The notes under the pieces were generated by a model. That model searched no databases. It was not told where the DNA came from and was given only the letters and a program-made list of their open reading frames with translations. A program made the translations under genes and the position numbers. Shown piece by piece: positions 12,534 through 24,900 of a stretch of 64,000 nucleotides of DNA (within the stretch, counting starts at the first letter, position 1; each line of letters opens with the position of its first letter). The DNA is from Telmatactis stephensoni (Eukaryota; Cnidaria; Anthozoa; Actiniaria; Isophelliidae). The stretch covers positions 1 to 64,000 of the forward strand of contig JALIZF010001717.1 of assembly GCA_029948255.1 (NCBI GenBank), given 5' to 3'.

Positions 12534-12953
12534 TCTAGTGGCGAGCAGGTCGATGATCTTATTTATAGCTGGGCTCACTCGGGACGAACGTTGTTCGATA
12601 ACCCGAGCGGAATGAATCATGCAGAAAGTCTGCAGATCTACCTGAAATGTAAGTAAATGAATGGAAATTGTCACTCGGAATAATGTTAGAAATGTGTTTG
12701 CTTCATCGAGTGTAAATAAAGACTCGGAAAAAATCCCCGCTGGGGGCTCGGATTTTTTCCGAGTCTTTATTTACACTCGATGAAGCAAACACATTTCTAA
12801 CATTATTCCGAGTGACAATTTCCATTCATTTACTTACATTTCAGGTAGATCTGCAGACTTTCTGCATGATTCATTCCGCTCGGGTTATCGAACAACGTTC
12901 GTCCCGAGTGAGCCCAGCTATAAATAAGATCATCGACCTGCTCGCCACTAGAG

Positions 12954-13026
12954 CCTTCCATAGCTCAGTGGTTAGAGCATCGGACCGGCAATCCGAAGGT
13001 CGTGGGTTCAATCCCCGCTGGGGGCT
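12954..13026 (+). repeat. tRNA-like SINE head, right copy
   Basis: CCTTCCA / TGGGGGC acceptor strands (six of seven pair, two as G-U), TAGCTC D arm, TCGGA/TCCGA anticodon stem, and GTGGG TTCAATC CCCGC T arm. The same defects as the left copy apply: C33, mismatch at 1-72. Internal pol III promoter boxes look intact. Confidence 0.75.
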
Positions 13027-13634
13027 CGGATTTTTTCCGAGTCTTTATTTACACTCGATGAAGCAAACACATTTCTAACTATTAATGTGTTACGTTACAT
13101 ACATTTGAAATGGGTTTGGGCAACCATTGTATCTACTCTCACCTTGAAATCTCTTTCGATGGGTTTCATTTTACTGGAATTTGTATTGACTTTCTTTCTT
13201 CAGCCCAAAAATGTTTCAGTTTAGTTAAATAATTCCTAGTTTCAAATTCAAAGAGGAGGTCTTTTTTCGAATTAGTAGTAATTGCCTCCATAATTATCTA
13301 AAGTGTTTACGACTTGAATGCGGGGTCGAACGGTACATGAAACTTTTTTAAAAAGATGAACTTTTAAACTTATTTATACAATTTATACACTATAGTATTG
13401 TATAGATTCTTATAGATAGATACGTCTAGGGTAACAGTTTTCCATACTGTCGTTCTAAAAAATGTTGTTGATGAACATATATTGAATATTGAAAGAATAG
13501 TAGAACGTAAATATAAAATGAAGCGCTTTTTGATACATATGAGTGATATGAACAACCTTTGTGATAATGATTGTATCTGTTTTATAGCGTCTTCTTTCCA
13601 TGGTGTTACGATATTTGTTGTATACATTACTACT

Positions 13635-16600
13635 TTAGACATCACTGAAATTAGCGTAATCGTTGAACGAGTCCAAGTAGTTTTGAACCATTCTGTAGCA
13701 GAACTGGTATTGCTCCTGTAGAAGTAAAGGTGAATAGACGTTTAGTCTACCTTTCCAGAGATTCAGGCTAAGCAAACTTGGTATTACGTTGGTAGGTTAC
13801 CCGTAATACAATAGCCCCGCGGTCAAATGTCTGTTCATGCCCAACATTTCGCGGAATTACGCGCTACTGCGTCTTCACTACAAGAATCCCAATTAATTTT
13901 GGATTGACTGACTGACTGACTGACTGACTGACTGACTGACTGACTGACTGACTGACTGACTGGCTGACTGACTGACTGACTGATTGACTGACTGACTGAC
14001 TGACTGACTGACTGACTGACTGACTGACTGATTGATTGACTGATCATTGACTGACTGACTGACGACTGATTTACTGATTGATTGACTGACGGACTGACTG
14101 ATTGACTGATTGACTGATTGATTGACTGACTGACTGACTGATTGATTGATTTGCATTTTATGACTTGATTTTTCCATATCCGTTTGAGCTTAATTATTAG
14201 TATCTACAAGAAAATTGAGTTTTTATTGAAATCAATATTCCGATATTGGAGGCCAAATTTCTTACCAAAGTTTCGACAGCATTAGGTCTTCCCAGACGAA
14301 GAACTTTGATTGCTTGAAATACATCGACGACCTGCTCTGATTTGACTCTTTCAAGTAACGAATACACAGCACAAAACGTACCACTACGACCAACACCATT
14401 ACTACAATGGAAGACCTCTTGTTAGACGTTAAGAAAATCAATACATCAGAGAACAAAGAAAGCAAAAAAGAAAGGGGACATACTACTTTCATTGGCAAAA
14501 TTGTTGTCACGATTAGATTTTTGGTGCATGTGCAATATATACTAAAGGGTTATATTCTAAAGATCGTACCCCTTCCCCGAAAAGTGATTTTCCAGGCGCG
14601 GATTAGACGGACAGTGTGCACTCCACTACCCCTCCCTGTATCAGTGCTCTTACCTACGGGTATTCAAAGCTACAACTGAGCTACAAAGATAAAGGGAAGT
14701 TGAAACAAAGGTATGAGAATTCATTCGAGATTCAAACTGTAAACTCGCTTTGAAGCCGCGCACCCTTATCACGCTGACATGACATAATAAAATATTTGAT
14801 TAATTAAAAAGGTGCAATTTTGTTAAATTTGTCACATTGATAATAATAAAATGGCAAAGTTTTGAGGACGGATTGCCTTTAAACTGATGAAGATATGAAC
14901 TTTATAAAATGGAGTATTTTTCCTAACAAATGTGTTTGGTCTTGCATCATATGCGCGACGAACTTGGTTATCATGCTAAATACATATGTTTCTTTGCAAA
15001 AATATTTACCTTCAAAATTCAAAACTTTGTCAGTTTAAGGGCAATCTACTTGAAACTTTGCATAGCCTGCTGTCTTTATTCATTTTCCATATATTTTTAT
15101 CCAAAACTAACCTCGACGTCTTAATACCCACAAAAAACCTGAATCTACCTTTTAGGAAAGCAAAATCAGTGAAGATATCAAAGCACAACGAATGAAACAC
15201 ATGTTACCTGCACTGTACGACAACGGGTGCATTTCCCGACTTTTGCTGTGATTTTTGTACAGCATCGATGATGTCAAGCACACTTTGACAATCGTTTGGA
15301 ACACCTTTACTCGGCCACTCAGTGTGCTGGATATGAAGAAAGTTTCGCGGACTCTTTCGCTTCTACAAATGAAAAGAAGATTGAAAAATTGCTACTTATG
15401 CCATTTGTGCGAAAGTAATGCGGAGTGCACTGATCACAATACTCTGTGAATAACGCTGGTGTTTATTTATTGAATGACTTGAAATGACTTGACTCCATGC
15501 ATGGCCAGTTTAGAATACTACTGACCCGTTTAGACTAGACCCGGCAGTCTTCCTATAGAATATACTTTGTAGTCTTCTTGACTCTTTTCACACTAGACTT
15601 GACTCTCACGACTTGACTCTGACTCCTTCCGACAACTACACTCATTACAAAAATCTATCACGTGATTACAACTCGTTTACATAATTCAATTGTTCGATCG
15701 CTGGTTAATGCTAACCCAGGGTTGAAATCAATAGTCTTCTTCATGTTTAACCACTAGATAGCTAGCATATGATAAATATATATACATATGCTCACTTCAC
15801 TATAAATTCAAACTGACATTCACTCTTGTCAGCGCTTGTTCTCTATCCACAGACCTCACACCCCTTACGTGAGTGCATTTGCCTGGTTAAACCCTCCCTT
15901 AATAAATTACGTGCTACACGATTCTGAAGTGGGGCAAGAAAGGCATTCATGACTTTGATAAACGACAGCTGACGCTTAATTTAGGCTTGGTGATATGACC
16001 AGTTATATGCCATTGATTAACCCGTAGGTCTCAAGAAAGGTTTGCAAGAAAGGTATATAGCTATTTCAAAAAAGGTTGACGGGGCGAATGGCAATTGCAC
16101 GACCGAAAGGAATTTTGGGGTAACAACAATTGCTTCATTTTCATTAATTAAATACCCAAACAAGGCCGGTACCATGGAGTAAAGACCTTATTGGACAAAG
16201 TGGGCGATAGGCGATTCATATCTCCAAGCCGGATAGCGGTCTAATAGCATGACCACAGTTCCTTTCGGTCGTGCAATCACCAATCGCCCCGCCAACCTTT
16301 TTTGAAATAGCTATATATATCAACCCGGCCCAATAAGGACATTTCGCGTCAAAAGGTCTCGTGACTAGGGCTAGATAAAGGTTAGGTTTAGGGCTAGGGA
16401 CTGGGATAAGGTCTACCCCTAACCTAGTAATAATGCATGGGGCCCTTTGACGCGAAATGTTCTGAAGCACGCGAAATAGCCTCTACCCTGACTCCTTTGG
16501 ATAACTACATTCATTACAAAAAACTATCACGTGATTACATCTCGTTTACATAACCACTTTTACAACATAGCCGATATTGGATAAGTGATAGTGAACAATG

Positions 16601-19600
16601 GAGTCAATCGCCGTTCGCCCTGTCAACCTTTTTTGAAATAGCTATATACTAGCTGGTGAGATTTCTTACCGATGAATGTGTAATGACACACTGTCTGGTA
16701 ATCAGTGGACCTTTAGTTTCTTCAGAAACAACTTCTATAGTTATCCCATTGTATGTCTCTGTATCTTTTGATGGCCAGTACTGGGGGAATGTCTACAGAA
16801 CAACAAAACACATGTACAATATCAGATCATTAACTGGTTTGTAACTTTGTACGTTGATACTATTAGACAGATCAGTAGCGTTTTCACTAAATGTGACGCC
16901 AAGCTTTGGACACTGAAAAATGTGTGTGTGAATGGTTGGTCATCGCAGCTTTGAAGGTGCACGTAGTCTGTCCCAATCAAAGCTCAGTAAACTTTACATC
17001 ATATCATACAAAGATTAAATACCGTCAAATATTATGTACCAATGTTTACATCATAGCCTACGGCACAATCCAGGCAAATTCCTAATCGCCTAGTAAGTAA
17101 CTTTTATTTACACACGGTAATAACTCATCAGAGTATGTAACAATAATAAATAATACATATATATATATATATACATATGTGTATAAAACTAACTATAAGC
17201 CTAATCTAATTTTATAAATAAATTAAAATTATGTCAATAATTGCAATCATTAAAAAAGAAGAAGAAGAAGAAAAAAAAAAATAAAATAAAATAAAATTCT
17301 GATTTCCATGAGTGCCGTGTCTAGTATCTAATTAAGTGAAGAAACTGCTGCAGCCAGAGCGAAATTTACTTAAAGTTGTAGCTTGCCGCAATTCAATTGG
17401 TAAGCTATTCCACAGAACCGCACCACTATAGCTAAAGCTATTTTTAAGGTAATTGGTGCGTGGCTGTGGGATAGCAAGTTTGCTCTCTGTGTTTCTCAAT
17501 TTGTAATCTGTCACCTGATTCCGATCAACGAATTTTGAGCGAAGATATTCAGGAGCTAGTCCATTTAAAGACTTGTAAACCATAACAGCTTTTTGTATTT
17601 GACGCTGAGGTTCCAGTTTTTTCCAACCAAGTAATTCAAATAACTCTTCAGCGTTAGCATCATAGCTGGAAAATGTTAAGATCCTAGCCGCACGATTTTG
17701 TAGCTTTTGAAGTTTGCTTGATAGTGTTTTATTGCAGTTTCCCCACACGACACTACAGTAATTGAAATGAGGCTGTACTAGAGAATTAAATACAGATTGG
17801 AGGGTCGTGCGAGGAACAAAAGGCCTAATACGCTTCAAGGCTCCAATACCGGAGGCGATCCTTTTAGACACCTTTTCGATGTGTGTATTCCATGACAAAT
17901 TTTCATCAATAAAAACTCCTAGAGATTTTGTATTAGAAACTTGTTTTATAGGAGCTCCATCAATTTCTAAGGATGGAGAATTCTCTATTGTACTTAGTTT
18001 TTGTCTAGAGCCAATCAACAAAAATTCCGTTTTGGACATATTTAAAGTTAAACGATTTGCAATAAGCCACTGACTTACATTAGTAAGATCATGATTTAAA
18101 TTAATTTCGATAGTGTGCATATTTGGATTTGCCAAAGTTATGTGAGTGTCATCAGCATACATTCGAGGATTTGAATATGTTAGACAATTGGGTAGATCGT
18201 TTATATAAAGAAGGAATAACAGGGGACCCAAAATTGTTCCTTGTGGAACGCCACAAGATAATGACCGATTTTCGGATAGCCTTCCGTTTACATAACATCT
18301 TTGCGTGCGTCCACTTAAATAAGAATCAAACCATTTAGATGAGAGACCCGATATTCCATATACCTTTAATTTAGAAAGCAAAATGCCATGATCTACAGTA
18401 TCAAATGCCTTTTTTAGGTCTAAGAAGACTACAGCATTGACATTACCGTGATCAATATTATGTGCCCAAGTGTCCGTAGCCTCGAGTAATGCTGTGACTG
18501 TTGAATGTAAGCATCGGAACCCCGATTGGCGGTTGGAAAGCAAATCGTTTTCTGTTAAAAAAGTGAAAACCTGGTCATAGATCACTCTTTCGAAAACTTT
18601 TGCAACCACAGGGATAATCGAAATAGGACGATAGTTATTTACATCAGCACGCTCACCCTGCTTGAATAATGGTAAAACTTTAGCACACTTCCATTCGTCG
18701 GGGAAAACACCAGTGAGAATGGAACGGTTGAAAATCAAGCAGAGGGAATTAGTGATCAAATCCGCACATTCGCGTAAAAGTCTTGCGGAAATATTATCCA
18801 AGCCGGTTGCTTTAGATATATTTAATCTTGAAAGCAAAAGGAATACCTTCGTGAAAGTAGTAGGTTTCAGATCAAAACTCACATATTTGGACCCAATTAA
18901 GTTATTTAAGTAGTCTAAATGGGAACGATCATTGCCATCACTTTGAATCTTACTGGCGAGTTTTGGACCAATACTTGCAAAGTGATCATTGAAAGCTTCC
19001 GAAATCTCCCCAGGATCACTGGAGGAAATGCCGTTTTGATTTACTTCCTTTATATAGGATTCCTTCTGTTTTCTAGAGGTGATATTGTTAATCAGATTCC
19101 AAGTCTTCTTTAAATCTCCCTCACATTCATGAAGGGCATTTTTGTAATATTTTTCTTTGGTACATTTGACTTCATTATTTACAGAATTGCGACATTTTCT
19201 AAATAGAGACCAATCTTTTGGATCATTTGTGTGACATGCCTTTTGCTTTAGGATATCTCTCTCGTGCATACGCTTCTTTAAATGTGGCGTAATCCAAGGT
19301 GATCTACAGGCACGAGTCCGCCTTGTACGGACTGGGGCGTGCTTGTCTACAACACTAAAGAAAATATCCTTCCAAGCAATCCACATATCGTTTGGGTCTC
19401 TATAAATATTTATGCTGTCCCAGTTCTGTAACCGAATATCGTTACGAAAACTAGCAGAATCAAAATCCTTAAATCTCCTATATGTCACAGTTCTATGACC
19501 TTTGTCAGCTAGACCTACTGAAATTTTGCGATATGCGTAAACCATGCTATGATCGCTAATGCTGATATGAGAAACACCAGAGCAAACAACCCTATCAGGA

Positions 19601-21971
19601 CTATTAGTATATATCAATATTACATTAGGTATTAACCATGCAGTTGCTATTTTATAAGTCTGAGGTCACCATCGACCTCCCTTTTATCCTAAACTCAGTC
19701 ATTCCAGTACATGCATCTGTCTTGTGCCAAATACACGAGAAAAATCCCACTTGAAATATAAGATATGTCCTCCGCTCCAAAAAATCCAACAGCTAAAGTT
19801 TTTGTTGTTGTTTTGTTTTGTTTTTGTTTTTTTACTTGGGGGTGGGGGCAGTTTGAAACCATTTTATATATTTTGAGCCATATTGTAGGGTTATTGTTTA
19901 CCTCGTTATGCTCCTGCAATCTGTTCAACATGACAATCGACCCAACTTTGTACTGATAAATCATGTGCCAAAAATCTGCAATGGTGTTGTTCAGTGGTGC
20001 TTGTGTCATGATGAATGCATTACGCTCCCTATAGGCCTGTCAAAAATATCAAAAGCTTAAATGACTTCAGTGAAGTTGATCCAAACTAAGTCATACTGGG
20101 CCATCTGCAAGGATGGCACAGTTGGTTTCTGCACGGCCTTCGATGCGAGAGGTCCCTAGTTTGATCCTCAGTGACCTCGCATCCTTATTTCAACCTCTTT
20201 CCTTTCTGTGTAGCTTTGATTAGCTTTAAATACCACTAAAAACGGAGCACTGATGGAGAGAGGGGAGTAAAATGAGCGCACCGTCGACCTCAAGTTTATC
20301 AGTTACCCAAATTACTGTCACGAGCTATCGACATAAAATATGCATGGTCGCTATACTTTTGCTTTGTACAATAACAATGTTAACAATGCTTTCCAAGACC
20401 AGGGAGAGAGGGTTCGCAGACTAACAGCGACGGCAAGCGAGAATGAAGCTACAAAAGTAAACCCCAAAATGCTAGCTATCCAAAGCAACCACTTGGCATT
20501 TCAATTTCCTCGTGATGAGGGTAATATCAATTACAAGTAAACAGCAAGGCGCTGCTAATCCGCCAAAAAGATATTGCTGATATTTGCTATCCAAGCTTTC
20601 ATGCTCGCCAAAAAGTCAAATCTCAAAAAGGGCTTGTAGCAATTATGCCTGATGCTTTTTTCTTCTATTGGTACAAGAGAAAATGAGGTAAGAGAAAGAA
20701 TCCCCGTGACCCATCATATGCCCCGTTATGTTATTTTTAGAACCTCGTCACTATGATATCAACTAACCAAGACCATTTTCGATTTTTTTTTTGAATTCCA
20801 TTTGTTCTTTTTACCCAAGTTTATTAAAACTCTTTTTTATCGACAAACGTTATACACCCTTTTACCACCACTGTATTTTTTCCAGAGCTCGCGCGCTTTC
20901 GACCAATCACATTCACTCTAAAAATAGGGGCAATATGATTGTCCAAAGACCTAATACACGCGATTCCTTCTCTTACCTCATGTTCTCTTGATTGGGGGTA
21001 GACGTATGGGGATTAATAGGTGTCTGTAAACGTTTATCGCAAAGAGGTTTTCTTGTTTGTACTGTACTTACATTTCCAAATGAGGCATTGATGTAGTTCT
21101 GATCTTCTTTGGAAAGGAGCACACGAGACAAATCAACTGTATCGTTTCAAAAAAGAAAATTATTAAAGAGCCACAACTAGATACAGTCACTCTCATAAAG
21201 GTTGTCCAGATAAAAAGATGTTTAATTGTTAATAAACTCATTCGCATATATCAGATTTTCAGTTTTCTAGCAGGAATTTCAATTCAAAATACCAAAGTAT
21301 ATTACGATGAACCAGTTTGAAGAAAAATTTTCATCGGAAATGAAGTCGCTTCTGATTGGACGTATCGTTTTTCTCACGTGTGAAAAATAGCGATACGCGG
21401 CTTCTGATTGGACGTATCGTTTTTCTCACGCGTGAAGAAAACGATACGCGCATTCTGATTGGCTGAGAATAATGAGCGAACGACAATTTACTAAAAGGAG
21501 TTTAGTGAGTAAATCTCGATATGTATATAATAAATGCAAATATGTTTATTAATATATTTTTGAGAATGACTGTATATGGGACCGGGATCATGCTAACGTC
21601 GGTATCAAGAACCATGCAGGGATCTACTTATTTTATTATGAAACCAGGATCAAAATTTCGGAAATGCGCGATCTGGTTATTCAGCGGATTTCCAAGTTTA
21701 CGAATTAAGTATTTTTGTAACCTGTAAAATCGGGAGTGAAAATAACAAGATCAAAGATATATTTAATAATTTAACAATATTAAACAATATTTAATCAATA
21801 TAGAATGGAAATATTGATAAAATTTGCCAATTCATGTACGACAAAGATTGACGACAGGGCTCAAATCTTACATGGAATGACGTCCTGGTATCTGTTTTTT
21901 GACATGTTCTCTTCCTTTCTTCCAGCTTGGCTTGTTGCTTCAGTAACTACAGGGCTAACGGCATTCAGACG
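13635..21971 (-). CDS. RPTP exons 29-35: phosphatase domain D2 (degenerate)
   Basis: Exons 21,872-21,971; 21,072-21,136; 19,902-20,036; 16,670-16,792; 15,208-15,362; 14,266-14,401; 13,635-13,715 (stop TAA at 13,637-13,635). Motifs: [57 protein letters not shown] and VVQC joined to [10 protein letters not shown], then VETLEQYQFCY. The general acid Asp is Ser (WPS) and the residue before the catalytic Cys is Gln rather than His, so D2 is probably inactive or weak and regulatory, as in most two-domain receptor phosphatases. Confidence 0.93.
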
Positions 21972-24900
21972 CTGGAAATATCAACCAATATTTTGCACTC
22001 ATTATTCTGAACGAATATCCAGCCGACTTCTATTCGACATTTTTTCTGCTGAGGCTCAGAATCATGCGATCGAACTCAGGGGTGTACATGGCACTAGGAC
22101 CATCCTAGCAGGCGAATCATCCTACCTGCTAAACATTTACTGCATTCTGTTTACATGGAAATTTGTGTCTTCACTTCGGGCACAAGGATCATCTAACTAC
22201 TAGGATCATCCTGTTTCGCCGGTAGGAATATCTTAGAACTAGGAATATGCTTCATGTCATGTAAACAAAAAATATTAGAGAACCTACTAGGATTAGGATT
22301 AGGAAACGCTAATGCTGGAACCCCTGTGGTGGTTCGGGTGACCTAGGACGAGCAATCGAGCATTGTTTGCTATGATAGACTTAGTAGCCATTCATTTCTC
22401 AACTCTGCTTCGGGTGACTGAAAATTGTCATGTAAACTAAACGTAAAGTTGACTCGCCTGCTAGCGTAATAATCCTAGTGCTAGGATGATCCTAGCTAGA
22501 GTAATGTAAACATCCCCTCAGACAACTGAATTTTGTCAATTTGGCTTACGCCAATTATAACAAAACAACAAAACACTGATCTCAAACCACTATTAAATGA
22601 TTCAATATAATCTTTAATTTGTCGCGTGAATGCATGTGGGATTTGTGACGATTACATTTGTTACATACGTACATAAGCGCTGCAATACCATCGTCATTAT
22701 CTATAATATGATGTTACATACCTTCCATTCTACCTCATAACCAACCACGTTATCCTTGGGTCTTGGTTTAGATAGTTTATTAATCGTAATATTAAGATTA
22801 ACGACTGGTATTTCTGTAGTTCCACAGGTTAAAGCTTCTTGGACAGCAAAGTGTACAAATGCATACTGTTCCTATGGTTACGATAGAGAGAACCCTTTAA
22901 AACATTTTATGCTGTGTTGTGTACCTCCTATCGTTAATATGCACATACTACCACAGTTTCAACACTTGTTAGCGTGTACATTATCTAGGTACAAATGCAC
23001 TCTTTCTAATCTGATCTCGATTCTTTACGAATCGCAATACCGCTTTCATAAACTCACGACTAATTTAGGGTACGCCCACACAAAATTTAGAAATACATTT
23101 CTTTTTTCTGGGAACCTCTAACCGCGTAACAAAATATCCGAATAAGTGTGACGTAGCCTGAGCTTGCCTCAATGCTTTCCCATTATTTCATGGGAAATAA
23201 GATTTTTGTTTAAAGGCTGCGTGTAGTAAAGAAGATGGAGTGCAAAGCGAAAGAATGATTAGGCCTGGCTCAAACTAGCAACATAATAACATAATGGCGA
23301 GGTCACGCAAATACAAAACATCAATGTTTTATGTCACCAACGAAAACATCACAAAACATGGACATAGCGACATAAAGAAAATAATGATTCTTTCTTTATG
23401 TCGCTATGATGTCGAAGTTCTTATGTTGCTAGTGTGAACCAGGCCTTACTTCAAACAAAGAATCTTATTCCCAAGAGAAATACTGTACTGTTGGGAAAAC
23501 ATTGAGCCATATTCCATATCTAGCTATTCTATATGCACTACACAATGGTGGCGTAATGGTTCACAGCTCGTCTTATACTGAGACGTGCTAGGACCATACG
23601 TGAATTTGGTTTGTTCTCTCCCTTAACTTCCTATGCACGAGGGTATTTTCTCCGGGTTCTATCGGCGGTTTGTCCTCCCTCAGTTAAAATCCACATATGA
23701 AATGAGTGCTGTATGTATGACATATGACATTTTTGGGGAGCAAGGGTGGCCGAGTGGTTAGACCGCTTGCCTCTCACCGCTGTGGTCCCTGGTTCGATTC
23801 CCGGACGGGGCACTTCATGTGAGTTGAGTTTGTTAGTTCGTTCTCTCCCTTGCTTCGAGGGTTTTTCTCCGGGTCCTCCGGTTTTCCTCCCTCCATCAAA
23901 AACTGGTGAGTCGAGTGATTATTTGCAAAATATTTAAGGTAGAGGTAGTGAGTGTGAGAGTATAGTGTCCCCCAATTAGTGCGCGAGCGCTATAAGACTA
24001 GGACACTTAAATAAACAGTTATTTATCTTATTTTATATTGACTAATGTAGTGGTAGTGAGTGTAGTAGAGTGTCAATTAAAATTTAATTCACTCACTTCA
24101 GTCTGAACCATGGAGATTCTGTCATTCCTCATTAGTTGCACATAGCTGATGATATCAACTGTCTTCTCTTTCTTAACTCGCTCTAGCATGGCATCTACAG
24201 CAATGAATGCCCCTGTGCGACCAACACCAGCGCTAAAGACAAAACACAAGCTTGTTACAATACAAGAATTTACGAGTAATGAATTCTAAGAGCTGATATT
24301 GCGCGCTAGTACTAGTCAGTCAGTTCAACGAACTGAAGCTCCCACTCAACTGCTATAAAAGAGAAAAAAACAAGAGAAAATTTACCAATCCATTTAGTCA
24401 GAAGAAAAACGTCATTGGAATGTTTGAGTCAATCGAACGCAAGCACACATTTATCTGTACTATGGCAAATATATTGGAACCAGCTCTCGTACGGTAGAAT
24501 CGCATCTTATTGGACAAAAGAGTTGCAGATCTTTGCAAACAACTTTGAATATCAACTGTTTCGCGCAACACGTACATGTTGCAATTACATGAGGCAAATC
24601 CTGCTGACATGTTGTTTTTCCTCCCTCAGCAAAATTCAACATGTGAGTTTTTGAATTGTATGCAGAGTACATCTAATGTAGGGGTAGCGAGTGTGCGAAT
24701 GAGTCTCGGAGATATTAGCAGAAGTGCTACTCAGAAAATCCGAGGAAAAACTGATAAAGAATTTTTATTTTTATTTATTTACAAAAGCCGCATAAATTGT
24801 GTCTATGTCGTTAGTAAATTTTATATGAACGTGGAGTGAAAATGAGAATTATTCAAAAAAGATGATCAGTACAATATCATTAGCTACCTGCAATGAACAA

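Larger units (their letters stand above)
12373..13075. mobile_element. Head-to-head tRNA-SINE palindrome
   Basis: Two copies of a tRNA-derived SINE face each other with nearly perfect arms. The tRNA-like part lies at about 12,461-12,533 on the minus strand and 12,954-13,026 on the plus strand. The shared tail carries GGATTTTTTCCGAGTC and GAAGCAAACACATTTC, and the centre lies near 12,743. The insertion is flanked by a 13-bp direct repeat TAACTATTAATGT at 12,360-12,372 and 13,076-13,088, the hallmark of target-primed reverse transcription. Identical conceptual ORFs on the two strands are by-products of the palindrome. Arm identity points to a very recent event or to gene conversion. Confidence 0.85.

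Noticed and set aside
12461..13026. Two real alanine tRNA genes
   Set aside because: C33 in place of U33, a mismatched acceptor end and attached SINE tails argue for retroposon heads.
12408..13078. Identical 88-residue ORFs on opposite strands
   Set aside because: They lie across the tRNA-SINE arms of a palindrome; the peptide is a frequent SINE artefact in coral gene sets.
13905..14155. CRISPR array
   Set aside because: Short-unit microsatellite without spacers in a eukaryotic intron.
13835..14177. Ser-Gln repeat proteins on the minus strand
   Set aside because: They are translations of the (TGAC)n microsatellite in several frames.
16380..16440. Interstitial telomeric repeat (GGTTAGG/TTTAGGG words)
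   Set aside because: Only a few irregular units inside a small inverted-repeat element; not a tandem TTAGGG array.
24398..24839. Overlapping ORFs on both strands at 24.4-24.8 kb
   Set aside because: Short, overlapping on opposite strands, partly over SINE-like debris within a phosphatase intron.
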